Below are positions 52,637 to 60,883 of a stretch of 64,000 nt of DNA, piece by piece. The notes below the pieces were generated by a model. It did no database searches. It saw only the letters and a list, made by a program, of their open reading frames with translations, and was not told the origin of the DNA. Both the position numbers and the translations under genes were made by a program. Numbering within the stretch: the first letter of the stretch is position 1; each line of letters starts with the position of its first letter. Source of the DNA: Desulfonatronum lacustre DSM 10312 (GTDB lineage: Bacteria; Desulfobacterota; Desulfovibrionia; Desulfovibrionales; Desulfonatronaceae); the NCBI RefSeq assembly GCF_000519265.1, contig NZ_KI912608.1:1129665-1193664 (forward strand), given 5' to 3'.

Positions 52637-54521
52637 GACGTTCTTGCTCCGTAGGGGTTGGGCGCAATGCAGCCGCGGCATGCCCCGGGATGCGCCAGTT
52701 GTCTTCGGAATCGAAACCGGGCGTACCGGTACCACCGTACCGGGGATCCTCGCTCGACCACAATATCTGCCATCTCATCCCCTCCGGCGGTGCAAGCAGC
52801 GGCTCCGGCGCCGGATCCAGATGCAGATCCGTTCCGAAATTGACCAGGAGCAGGCGATCACTACCCCCTTGGCCGAAAAAACGCAGCAACAGGCACGCAT
52901 CGGCAAGCACGGCCCCATCCACACCGCCCGAAGTTTGGGCGCTGAAAACGGGATCTTCGCGGCGCAGCCGCAGCAGGTCCCGATGCATATCATATACGCC
53001 GCGGTTGCGATCGCGCTCGCTAAAATCCAGCTTGCACCGCTCGAAGGTAGCGGGATTTGCCGGGTCGGCCAGATACGGCGCCATCTCACTCGTGGCCAGG
53101 CTGCGGAATTCCGCCAGGGACTTGGCCCGCCCATCCCGCACCAGTCTGGCCAGCTCCGGCTGGTGGTGGTCCGCAAAATAGAAGAACGGGCTGGATGCCG
53201 CGAACTCCTGCCCCTGAAAGAGCATGGGAGTCCCCGGCGCAAGCAGCATAAGCGCGGTCATCGCCCTGAGCCGGCCGGGGCTGGTCAGGAACTGCACCCG
53301 CTCACCGCGACCGGCATTGGCGATCTGGTCGTGATTCTGAATATAATTTACGAATTTGATCGGCGGCAGCCCGAGGCCGGGCGTGCCCCGGCGCTGCTTC
53401 TGCCACTTGTACCGCTGCCCCTGGTAGAGATAGCCGTACTTCACCATTGAGATGAACTCCTGGGGCTTGCCCAGGTAGTCGGTGAAGTAGGCTTCGTTTC
53501 GTCCGGTCATCGCAACCATGGCGCTGTGGTGGAAATCATCATTCCACAGAGCGTCCAAGCCGTAGCCGCCGCTCTCGACCGGACGCACCAGCTTCGCGAC
53601 TTGCGGCTCGTTCTCCGCCAGGATGATGGTCTTTCGCCCGCGCGCGGCTTCCCGCACGCGTTTGCCGATGGCTGTCAGGATGTGTTCAGCAGAGGCGTCA
53701 AACATATCCTGAGTGGCGTCCAGCCGAAGCCCGTCGACATGGTACTCCTCAATCCAGTACGCGGCGTTGGTGAGAAAAAATTCGCGGACCGGATTTGCCT
53801 TTTCGCCATCGAAATTGATGGCCTCCCCCCAATTGTTCTCGTACCTGTCGGTGAAATAGTCGGTGGAAAATTCCTTCAGATAATTTCCGTCCGGTCCGAC
53901 ATGGTTATAAACCACATCCAGAATCACCCCCAGGCCGACGCGATGCGCCGCGTCCACGAAACTGCGGAAATCGTCCGGCTCGCCGTACAGCCGAACCGGA
54001 GCAAACTGCCCAACTCCGTCGTAACCCCATCCGAAGCGGCCCGGAAAATCAGCCACGGGCATCACTTCCAGGATGGTGATTCCACAGTCGGCCAGTTCCG
54101 CAAGTTCTTGCCGGGCGGCCTGCCATGTCCCTTCCTGCGTGAAGGTCCCGATGTGCATCTCGTAAATGACCTGGCCTTCGATGCCGACGCCCTGCCAGCC
54201 GTTGTCGTTCCACCTGAATCGTGAAGGATCCACAACCTGGGAAGCTCCATGGGGTCCGTCCGGCTGAAACCGCGACGCCGGGTCGGGAAAAGAGCCGGCG
54301 TCATCGAGCCGGAAGCGATAGCAAGTGCCCTCGGCGGCCTCCCTCACAAGGCCCGCAAAGTAACCATCCGCTCGCGGCTGAAGTTGAAAGGCCGCCGGGG
54401 CACCGGGACCCGCCTCCAGCACCACTTCCACTTTCTTCGAGCGAGGCGCCCAGACGCAAAAATGCGTGCCCCCGGCCGTCTGCAATTCGGCGCCGATCGC
54501 GAATCGTCGTTGAAGGTTCAT
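52629..54521 (-). CDS. treZ: Malto-oligosyltrehalose trehalohydrolase
   Basis: 630-residue GH13 enzyme that frees trehalose from maltooligosyl-trehalose. An N-terminal CBM48-like domain starts with RFAIGAELQTAGGTHFCVWA. The barrel has VIYEMHIGTFTQEGT, VILDVVYNHVGPDGNY, the nucleophile Asp in VDGLRLDATQDMFD, the acid Glu in TIILAENEPQ, and NYIQNHDQIAN. The partner synthase TreY is not in the window. It overlaps the debranching enzyme gene, so it draws on the same glucan pool. Confidence 0.93.
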   Translation of the reverse strand: MNLQRRFAIGAELQTAGGTHFCVWAPRSKKVEVVLEAGPGAPAAFQLQPRADGYFAGLVREAAEGTCYRFRLDDAGSFPDPASRFQPDGPHGASQVVDPSRFRWNDNGWQGVGIEGQVIYEMHIGTFTQEGTWQAARQELAELADCGITILEVMPVADFPGRFGWGYDGVGQFAPVRLYGEPDDFRSFVDAAHRVGLGVILDVVYNHVGPDGNYLKEFSTDYFTDRYENNWGEAINFDGEKANPVREFFLTNAAYWIEEYHVDGLRLDATQDMFDASAEHILTAIGKRVREAARGRKTIILAENEPQVAKLVRPVESGGYGLDALWNDDFHHSAMVAMTGRNEAYFTDYLGKPQEFISMVKYGYLYQGQRYKWQKQRRGTPGLGLPPIKFVNYIQNHDQIANAGRGERVQFLTSPGRLRAMTALMLLAPGTPMLFQGQEFAASSPFFYFADHHQPELARLVRDGRAKSLAEFRSLATSEMAPYLADPANPATFERCKLDFSERDRNRGVYDMHRDLLRLRREDPVFSAQTSGGVDGAVLADACLLLRFFGQGGSDRLLLVNFGTDLHLDPAPEPLLAPPEGMRWQILWSSEDPRYGGTGTPGFDSEDNWRIPGHAAAALRPTPTEQERHG

Positions 54522-54563
54522 GACTATTTCCTTGCGTTGCGCTCGATGACACCGAAATTATCT

Positions 54564-54739
54564 GGGATGGTTCACCCTGACGGAAATTACAGGTTGACAC
54601 TTTCCGGCACCCGGCATTCATTCCGGTGCCAAGGTGTAGGGACGGTTCGCGAACCGCCCCTACGGCAGGCCGTGCATCCGCATGGAGTTGCTCAACGCAC
54701 CTGTCGACCGTCAACTGCCAACCTGTTCTGAACCATCCC
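54564..54739. mobile_element. Small mobile element with GGGATGGTTCA ends
   Basis: 176-bp element with 11-bp terminal inverted repeat GGGATGGTTCA / TGAACCATCCC, flanked by a perfect 8-bp duplication AATTATCT (54556-54563 and 54740-54747). Both ends continue as CAGGTTGACACTT and, on the other strand, CAGGTTGGCAGTT. The interior carries the palindrome GTAGGGACGGTTCGCGAAC plus its partner at 54636-54663. It lies in the 318-bp gap upstream of treZ. A truncated end is at 46452. Confidence 0.83.
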
Positions 54740-54839
54740 AATTATCTTAAACCCCAGCCCCCCTTTCCTGTTTTCTGAAGCCGACACAAGACGGATCTGG
54801 CGATCTGTGACCGTTGGTCGCTGTCCTCCTTTAGTCCGG

Positions 54840-55367
54840 CTACCGTTCCTGAAGGCTCAGCAGTTCCTCCGCCTGGCGCCGCGGATCGACATTCTCCGGC
54901 ATATGGGTGGTGTCGCCGCGAATCATCTTGAGGGCATGGCGCTCCTGCTCTATTTCCTGACATGTTCTGATTCCCATCCGCCGGAGGATCGGCAAGGGCG
55001 GGCACCATCCCTGCAGGGCATGCTGGACGAGGAAACCCGACACTCCCAGGGACAGATAAAGCCACTTGCGGTTGACGTATTTACCGAGGACCACGCCGGT
55101 CAAGATCAGCAGCGAGGCGTTGAGCTCCAGCACGCGTTCGACATCCCATTCCCGGTCGAGTTCCCTCAAGCGGGTATCGATCGTCTCTGGCGAGGAGATC
55201 GCCCGGGCAATATTCTCCACGGTGCGCAACCGGATCCTTTCCTGCACGTGGGAAGCGGTACGTTTGGCAACCCGGACGGCCGAAGGAGGAATTATCTGTT
55301 CGAATCTGATCTCTGTTTCTTCGGAGGGGGAAGTTACACGATTATCGGTTACCTGTGTCTGATTCAT
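54840..55367 (-). CDS. DUF2892/YgaP-membrane-type protein
   Basis: 175 residues. An N-terminal soluble part (about 1-85) contains AISSPETIDTRLRELDREWD. The DUF2892 membrane hairpin follows at about 85-135 (VLELNASLLILTGVVLG and KWLYLSLGVSGFLVQHAL), then a C-terminal cytoplasmic helix. The RCAxxGW-like Cys in LQGWCPP and RTCQE are typical of the family. Its function is unknown. GGAGATCG is the ribosome site. It sits between treZ and the ATP-grasp gene, probably in the island operon. Confidence 0.82.
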   Translation of the reverse strand: MNQTQVTDNRVTSPSEETEIRFEQIIPPSAVRVAKRTASHVQERIRLRTVENIARAISSPETIDTRLRELDREWDVERVLELNASLLILTGVVLGKYVNRKWLYLSLGVSGFLVQHALQGWCPPLPILRRMGIRTCQEIEQERHALKMIRGDTTHMPENVDPRRQAEELLSLQER

Positions 55368-55429
55368 GATCGATCTCCTTTTAATTGATTTATGTCTCCA
55401 AACAGGGACGGACGGGACGTTGGGATGGT

Positions 55430-56542
55430 TTACGCATTCCGCTCCATGGCCAATGCGACTATCTTCTCGATCAGGTCCGGGTAATTCAGCCCGTGCTTCT
55501 GGGCGGCCACTGCAAACTCACTGTTCTTGTCCAGGTGCGGGTTCGGATTGACCTCGATAACGTAGAACTCCCACGCATCAAGTTCCGTCGTTGCCTTTTC
55601 CACGCCCGTGGATTTTTCGGCGACACCTTTTCCGCCGATTTTCTTTCCGGCCTTGCCCTTGGATTTTTCATCCGGACGCATCGGCGTCACCCTGCGCAGA
55701 CGCATATCGACCCGGCCGTAATCCCGAAGTCTCAGCGCCTTGAAGGCCTGAACCGCTGTTTCCTGAATCCGTTTGCAGACCGTATCCGGGATATCGGTCG
55801 GAAAAACCTCTGGTGCGTCTTTATAAGGAGAGTCCTCGTCCCACTTGGCTTCACTGGAGGCAATCCTTGGCATGCCGTCTGCTACCCCGGAAAAATCCCA
55901 CTCCAAAATGGGTAGAGCTTCCGGTTTGTCGTTGCCGAGAACTCCTATGTAGATCTCCCGCCCCTCGATGAACTCCTCGATCAGGGCCGGGGCGTTGAGC
56001 TCGGTCTGGAGGTAGGAGATTCGTTCCATCAGCTCCTTGACGGTATGGACAACCGAGCCGCTGTCGATTCCGATGGAAGCATCCTCATTGAGTGGTTTCA
56101 CAAAAAGAGGGAATCGCAAATCGTCCGACCACTCCACCTTGCCGCTGTCCATGCTCGAAAACCTGGGGTATCGAATCCCGTGGAAATGGTAGATTTTTTT
56201 GCTGAGTTCCTTGTCCTGGGCAAGTGCCAGACCTATGGATCCCGCGCCTGTAAATTTTTTGTCCAGCACTTCCAGCAGTGCGGCCACCGTCTGCTCGAAT
56301 TGGCTGACCCCGCCTATTGATTCGCACAGATTAAAGATCAGGTCCCCATCGTCCTGGCCTATCTGGGTGGCGAAAGCCCGGATCTTGCTTTCGGCGGCAA
56401 GCCTCTTTACGTCGTGCCCGCGCCGGATGAGTACCTGCTCCACCTGTTCGCAAACCAGAGATGCCTTTTTTTTGCTTTCGGCTTCCTGTCTGAGCTCATC
56501 TTCGACGGCATCATAAATTATTGTAATTTTTAATTTTTTCAC
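55430..56542 (-). CDS. ATP-grasp ligase, D-Ala-D-Ala ligase-like
   Basis: 370-residue ATP-grasp enzyme. The N-domain has LIFNLCESIGG, the central part FTGAGSIGLALAQDK and FPLFVKPLNEDASIGIDSGS (ATP-binding Lys), then LIEEFIEGREIYIGVLG and the metal site VIEVNPNPHLDKNSE. A lysine/glycine-rich insert (about residues 290-322, KSKGKAGKKIGGKGVAEK) interrupts the fold just before the metal site. It couples two acids or amino acids with ATP. The metallopeptidase gene 15 bp upstream suggests a peptide product (inference). Confidence 0.86.
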   Translation of the reverse strand: MKKLKITIIYDAVEDELRQEAESKKKASLVCEQVEQVLIRRGHDVKRLAAESKIRAFATQIGQDDGDLIFNLCESIGGVSQFEQTVAALLEVLDKKFTGAGSIGLALAQDKELSKKIYHFHGIRYPRFSSMDSGKVEWSDDLRFPLFVKPLNEDASIGIDSGSVVHTVKELMERISYLQTELNAPALIEEFIEGREIYIGVLGNDKPEALPILEWDFSGVADGMPRIASSEAKWDEDSPYKDAPEVFPTDIPDTVCKRIQETAVQAFKALRLRDYGRVDMRLRRVTPMRPDEKSKGKAGKKIGGKGVAEKSTGVEKATTELDAWEFYVIEVNPNPHLDKNSEFAVAAQKHGLNYPDLIEKIVALAMERNA

Positions 56543-56557
56543 ACTGCCCCCATGGTT

Positions 56558-57589
56558 TCACTTTATGATAAAGTCGCCTTTGAACAGCTTGTTCATGCAC
56601 AGCGTCGTTGCATAAGCGCTCATTTCCATCAGGACTTCAAGACGCTTCTCGGGGTTCAGATAGAGCTCAAGCATTTCACACCGATTGATGAAGTGCTGAA
56701 TGAGCGATCTGACAGCGGCATCGTTGAGCCCGGTCCAGTAGGTGATATTTCGGACAAGGCTCTTCCTGTGCTTGCTCAGAAACTGGTGTGCCGGGAGCCA
56801 GTCATCTTCCTTCCCCGGGGGGACCTTCCTTTCGAAGATGTCTTTTAAGTCTCCGTCAAAATACGCAGGCACCTCGCTTTCTTCGGCCCGGAATTTCTCA
56901 TAGTGTTCGGTGATAGAGCCGCGCAGGTCGCAAGCCACGTCGTAGTTTTCGGCCGTAACCAAGGGGTCCATGGGCCCGTACTGGGCCACGATCCTGTCCA
57001 CGTAGACGAGTTTTTTGTAACAGCCCCAATCTTTATAGGTCTCCTGCCAATTGGAATCCGGGGTGATCCAGACGGCAAAGGTTTCGGCAAAATCTTCATC
57101 AGGATGCTTCTGGGCATACCAGCCCGGAATGTGTCGAACGAAGTTCAGCGAAAAGGGATCCGGCCTGTAATCTTCGCTATACGGACGGGAGTAGGGACCG
57201 AACACGTCTTGCCATTCCTCGGTCTCGTAAAGTTTGTATGCGTAGTTGAAGGCGTGCCCCGCTTCGTGCCGCAGGTAGCGCAGGATCTCTTCGTCGGACT
57301 CGGCTTCTATGTCTTCCATGATTTCGTCTTCAATGCGGGAAAGCTTTTCATCGGCAAGATAAAAAGGGATCCCTATGATTGGCAGCCCCTCGGGGCAGCC
57401 CCATTCATCGGAAAGGTATACCTTCGGTTTGAGCCGTATTTTCGCGCTCTCCAACTCTTCGTAGAGGTCCTCCACAATTTTTTCCAAGCGCGTTCCTTCA
57501 AGCTTCAACCCCAAGTCGCACAGCTTGCTCTGAAGCAGCCTTTCACGCTCGGTATGCCAATCATCCGCCGGATTTTCCGTAACCATCAT
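56558..57589 (-). CDS. Putative zinc-binding metallopeptidase
   Basis: 343-residue cytoplasmic protein of the putative zinc-binding metallopeptidase family (PF15887-like). The zinc motif is LRHEAGHAFNYAYKLYE, an HExxH variant (HEAGH), and a distal Glu may be in DEDFAETFAVW. VYLSDEWGCPEGLPIIGIPFYL leads into it. ATG 57589 or 57586 follow a GAGGTCG ribosome site; the longer frame upstream is not used. It is the first gene of the ATP-grasp/DUF2892 unit and has a duplicated upstream module about 130 bp before its start. Confidence 0.86.
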   Translation of the reverse strand: MMVTENPADDWHTERERLLQSKLCDLGLKLEGTRLEKIVEDLYEELESAKIRLKPKVYLSDEWGCPEGLPIIGIPFYLADEKLSRIEDEIMEDIEAESDEEILRYLRHEAGHAFNYAYKLYETEEWQDVFGPYSRPYSEDYRPDPFSLNFVRHIPGWYAQKHPDEDFAETFAVWITPDSNWQETYKDWGCYKKLVYVDRIVAQYGPMDPLVTAENYDVACDLRGSITEHYEKFRAEESEVPAYFDGDLKDIFERKVPPGKEDDWLPAHQFLSKHRKSLVRNITYWTGLNDAAVRSLIQHFINRCEMLELYLNPEKRLEVLMEMSAYATTLCMNKLFKGDFIIK

Positions 57590-57717
57590 TCGACCTCGAA
57601 CAGTTTGTTGATCAGGCGATCCTGCGACAGCATCGAATAGCACGGAAGGCATACCGGCCAATTGTCCGTCCCTGTCCGTCAGCCGAGTGTCTTTGGTTCA
57701 ACACCAATGGCTCCATA

Positions 57718-57824
57718 ACTGGAAAGATACGCTTTTGAGCATCCCGGTCTGTAGGGTAATCTCATATTTTATGTGAGGAGAAATCACAGGCGACGGGAAT
57801 AGTTCCCGGCATCGGCGAGTGGAT
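57718..57824. repeat. Duplicated upstream module, copy Y (metallopeptidase side)
   Basis: About 105 bp matching 50163-50256: GCTTTTGAGCATCCC, GTCTGTAGGG, GGAGAAATCACAGGCG and the palindrome CGGGAATAGTTCCCG. It lies upstream of the minus-strand metallopeptidase gene. Just beyond its outer side AACACC-TGGCT also matches the GH15 side, so the shared block is larger than the core. Confidence 0.75.
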
Positions 57825-57939
57825 GAACGGACACTGCACGGAAGTTTGGAAGAGAGCGACGGCGATCCTGCCTGACCCTCGCGAAATTCCGGCCCGGATT
57901 TAGACCGGCGTCACGAAAAGCGACAGAGGGATCAATGGC
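57825..57939. repeat. Direct repeat copy A with mlaA 3' fragment
   Basis: 115 bp matching 59938-60110: GGACAC, GGAAGTTTGGAAG, GAGCGACGGCGAT, then a jump to GGCGTCACGAAAAGCGACA and GGGATCAATGGC. The last part corresponds to codons of the MlaA C-terminus (IDPYVAFRDA), but here it has no gene attached. Relative to copy B about 55 bp are deleted between GGTGTCGC-like sequences. It borders the transporter gene. Confidence 0.8.
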
Positions 57940-57976
57940 CAAACCGCAAGGAGGGTGCGGGCCGCCTGCAGATCAA

Positions 57977-59785
57977 TCAGAAAGGCCACATCAGGGGCAC
58001 GAGCACTGCAACGACTGCCAGGGTGATCACCACCAGCCCGGTCCCGAACTTGAGATAATCCCTGGTCGCATATGACCCGGGACCCTGGACCATCAGGGGC
58101 GCCGGATGGCCTTCAGGCAGCAGGTAGGTGGCCGCGGCCCCCACAATAACGGCGACGGCAAACGCTTTCGGCTCGACCCCGAGCAGGCCGGCTGTATCCA
58201 ATGCGACCGGGATCATGATCACCGCCACGGCTGCCCCGTGCAGGGACTGCGTCAGGAGCAGGGCGATCAACGTGATCCCGATCATGGTGACATGCGGGCC
58301 GAGTGTACCCAACGTATCGGCTATCAGGCTGGAAACCAGTCCGGCAGCGCCGCTTTTCTCCATGGCCAAGCCCAACGGGAACATCCCGCCGACCAGGACA
58401 ATCGTCCGCCACTCCACATGTTCATAGACCAGCCGGAGAGGCAGAATGCCGATAAGGACCATTAACGCCGCGCCCCCCAGCGCCGCCACGGCAATCGGAA
58501 GCAGATTGAAACCAGCCAAGGCAATCACCCCGGCCATAATCAAGGCGGCCCACTTGCCCAGATGGCGCAGCTTCCGGGGAGCTTCCTGCGGGTGTGGCTC
58601 ATGCAGCCACAAGAAACCCGGCCTGGGATCGTAGCTGCGCGTCTGATCGCCCGGACCATAGAGCAGCAGCGCGTCACCTTCTTGCAGGGGAGTGGTTCCC
58701 ACATCGGTTCGAATGGGGCTGTCCGCGCGCCAGATCGCTACGCCCGTGAGGCAGGTTTTCCTGCGCAAATCCAAATCAGTCAGGGTCTTGCCGACCACCG
58801 GTGAACGCGGTGGGACAACCACTTCGATCAGCTCTCCACTGGATGACGGAAATTGTTCAGGTTCGCTGGGATGTCCCAATACTTTGAGTCCCGGATGTTC
58901 CTGGACCAGTTTTTCGACCCTTGTCCTGCGTCCGCCCACCAGCAGCATATCGTCCTTCTCCAGGACAAAATCCACTCGTTTAACAAGGTGGGGTTCGTCA
59001 TGGCGCACAACAGACAAGACCGTAAGCCCGTGCTCATTACCGATTGCGATTTCTTGCAACGTCTTCCCCACCCAGGAAGAATCGTTCAGGAGCAAGACCT
59101 CCCAGAGACGATCTTCCAAATGGTATGTCCGCATTAAATCAGTATGATCTCCCCGGCTTTCCACGGCGCCCTTTTCGCCCGGCAACAGGCGCTGCCCAAT
59201 GACCAGGGTGTAGACAGCGAAAGAAATGATCAGGGCAATGCCTACCGGCGCAATTTCGAAGAAACCAAGCGCTGACTGTCCCGAGGATCGAAGCAGATCG
59301 TTGACCACAAGGTTATGCGAGGCCCCGATAATGGTCAGGCTTCCACCTGCCAGGGCAGCCATGGCGATGGGCAGGAGCAGCTTTGAACGGTGGATATCGT
59401 TCTTACGGGCCAGTCGGAGGACCACCGGGATGAATAACGAAACCGTGGCAATATCGCTCACAAAACCCGACAGGACGCCGGGGACCAGGGTGCTCATCCA
59501 AGTCAACCGTTTGCGGCTCCCTCCGGCGATGTCGTTCAGACGCTCCGCGATCCACCGGACCACCCCGCTGCGTACCAACCCGGCGCTCAAGATCAACAAG
59601 CCGGCGATGGAGATGACGGCTTCGCTGCTGAAGCCGAGCAAAACCTCCTCCACCTCCAATACGCCGGTAGCCGCCAGCGAAACGAGTACCAATACCGCGA
59701 CGATATCCGCACGGATCCAACCGGTTATAAACAACAGCATGGCGGTTCCCAGTATTGCGAAAACCACCCCGATTTCCATGGTCAT
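57977..59785 (-). CDS. SLC13/DASS-family anion transporter with two RCK_C domains
   Basis: 602-residue permease. N-terminal helices (1-about 195) contain GFSSEAVISIAGLLILSAGL and SGFVSDIATVSLFIPVVL; two TrkA-C-like (RCK_C) domains lie at about 215-385 (WVGKTLQEIAIGNEHG, PVVGKTLTDLDLRR); the second membrane half follows, with TLGPHVTMIGITLIALLLTQ. This SLC13-RCK_C layout carries sulfate, phosphate or dicarboxylates in other bacteria; the substrate is not clear here. The gene is enclosed by direct repeats and separates the island from mla. Confidence 0.9.
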   Translation of the reverse strand: MTMEIGVVFAILGTAMLLFITGWIRADIVAVLVLVSLAATGVLEVEEVLLGFSSEAVISIAGLLILSAGLVRSGVVRWIAERLNDIAGGSRKRLTWMSTLVPGVLSGFVSDIATVSLFIPVVLRLARKNDIHRSKLLLPIAMAALAGGSLTIIGASHNLVVNDLLRSSGQSALGFFEIAPVGIALIISFAVYTLVIGQRLLPGEKGAVESRGDHTDLMRTYHLEDRLWEVLLLNDSSWVGKTLQEIAIGNEHGLTVLSVVRHDEPHLVKRVDFVLEKDDMLLVGGRRTRVEKLVQEHPGLKVLGHPSEPEQFPSSSGELIEVVVPPRSPVVGKTLTDLDLRRKTCLTGVAIWRADSPIRTDVGTTPLQEGDALLLYGPGDQTRSYDPRPGFLWLHEPHPQEAPRKLRHLGKWAALIMAGVIALAGFNLLPIAVAALGGAALMVLIGILPLRLVYEHVEWRTIVLVGGMFPLGLAMEKSGAAGLVSSLIADTLGTLGPHVTMIGITLIALLLTQSLHGAAVAVIMIPVALDTAGLLGVEPKAFAVAVIVGAAATYLLPEGHPAPLMVQGPGSYATRDYLKFGTGLVVITLAVVAVLVPLMWPF

Positions 59786-59826
59786 GGTACCTCTCTCTCC
59801 CCAGACCTTCCATGGACAAATATCAG

Positions 59827-59859
59827 AGCTTGGTGCAAAAAGTTATATTACACCAAGCT
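59827..59859. promoter_or_regulatory. Inverted repeat upstream of the SLC13 gene
   Basis: AGCTTGGTG (59827-59835) and CACCAAGCT (59851-59859), a perfect 9-bp inverted repeat with a 15-nt AT-rich spacer, 42-74 bp upstream of the transporter start on the minus strand. No T-run follows, so an operator is likelier than a terminator. The regulator is unknown. Confidence 0.4.
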
Positions 59860-59937
59860 TGTTGAAAGTTGATGGTTGAAAGCTTATTCAAAACGATGTG
59901 TTATGAATTACGGTTTTGTCCCGGCAAGATGGTTAAG

Positions 59938-60110
59938 GAATGGACACCGCATGGAAGTTTGGAAGGGAGCGACGGCGATTCTACCTGACGCCTCGCGAAA
60001 TACAGCCCGGATTCAGACTGGTGTCGCCTTTTGCTCCCAGGTCAATCCTGAACCAGTGCGTGGCGGTACTGGATATAGGCGTCGCGGAAAGCGACATAGG
60101 GATCAATGGC
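59938..60110. repeat. Direct repeat copy B overlapping the mlaA 3' end
   Basis: Second copy of the repeat at 57825-57939, with the intact mlaA end. It covers the intergenic GGACACCGCATGGAAGTTTG stretch and the last codons of mlaA (stop at 60042). The two copies face the same way about 2.1 kb apart and bracket the SLC13 gene. Confidence 0.8.
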
Positions 60111-60866
60111 TGATTCCTTCATGTCCTCGTACTGTCCGATCCTGAATGATAAAGAATTGATGCGTTCATGGGCCTTCAGGGCCCATCCCAGTTCATGAGG
60201 TTCAAGGTAGGAGAGTGGTGAAAGGAAGAAATCGCCTGTCATGCCCACCGAATCGCGCAATGTCGATGGACCGAGCAACGGCCAGACAATATACGGACCG
60301 TTGCCGATCCCCCAGACGCCGAACGTTTGTCCGGCATCCTCGTGAGTGACGTTCAGGACCGGGAAGGCATCCGATATTTTGACCAGGCCGAGGAAGCCGA
60401 AGGTCGTGTTCAAAACGAAACTTCCGGTTTCCTTGGCGACCTTGTCGCCCTTGCCCTGCAACAGACTGTTCACGGCGCGCACGGGATAAGCCAGGTTGGT
60501 GAAGAAGTTTCCGATGCCGATCCTGAAGAGTTCGGGAACAACCATGGCGTACGCCTGGGCGACCGGTTTGAGCAGATAGAGGTAGAGCTTGTCGTTGACG
60601 GTGAACATGGCCCTGTTCCATCCTTCCAAGGGATCGACGACGCGCAAAGGCTTGTGCTCCTCGGCCAGGGTTTCCCATTCCTCTTCCCACCAATCGTCAT
60701 CGTCAAAATCGTCATGCCGATCCGGGCCGCCCTCTCCTTTTGCGGCAACGGTTCCCCCGTCCGCGATCATTGCGGAACCGGGACTGTTCTTTCCGGCGCA
60801 TCCGGTCGTGACAACCAGGCACGTCAGCAAAAGAACCAACGCCGCGGATGATATTTTTTTCGGCAT
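60042..60866 (-). CDS. mlaA: Outer-membrane lipoprotein MlaA (VacJ)
   Basis: 274-residue lipoprotein that removes phospholipid from the outer leaflet of the outer membrane and passes it to MlaC. The signal ends VTTGC. An acidic linker (DDFDDDDWWEEEW) is followed by the VacJ domain: DPLEGWNRAMFTVNDKLYLY, GNFFTNLAYPVRAVNSLLQG, TFGVWGIGNGPYIVWPLLGP. ATG 60866 follows GGGAAG; a TTG overlapping the mlaC stop is the alternative. Last gene of the mla operon; its 3' end is copied at 57907. Confidence 0.93.
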   Translation of the reverse strand: MPKKISSAALVLLLTCLVVTTGCAGKNSPGSAMIADGGTVAAKGEGGPDRHDDFDDDDWWEEEWETLAEEHKPLRVVDPLEGWNRAMFTVNDKLYLYLLKPVAQAYAMVVPELFRIGIGNFFTNLAYPVRAVNSLLQGKGDKVAKETGSFVLNTTFGFLGLVKISDAFPVLNVTHEDAGQTFGVWGIGNGPYIVWPLLGPSTLRDSVGMTGDFFLSPLSYLEPHELGWALKAHERINSLSFRIGQYEDMKESAIDPYVAFRDAYIQYRHALVQD

Positions 60867-60883
60867 ATCTTCCCGTCCTCTTC

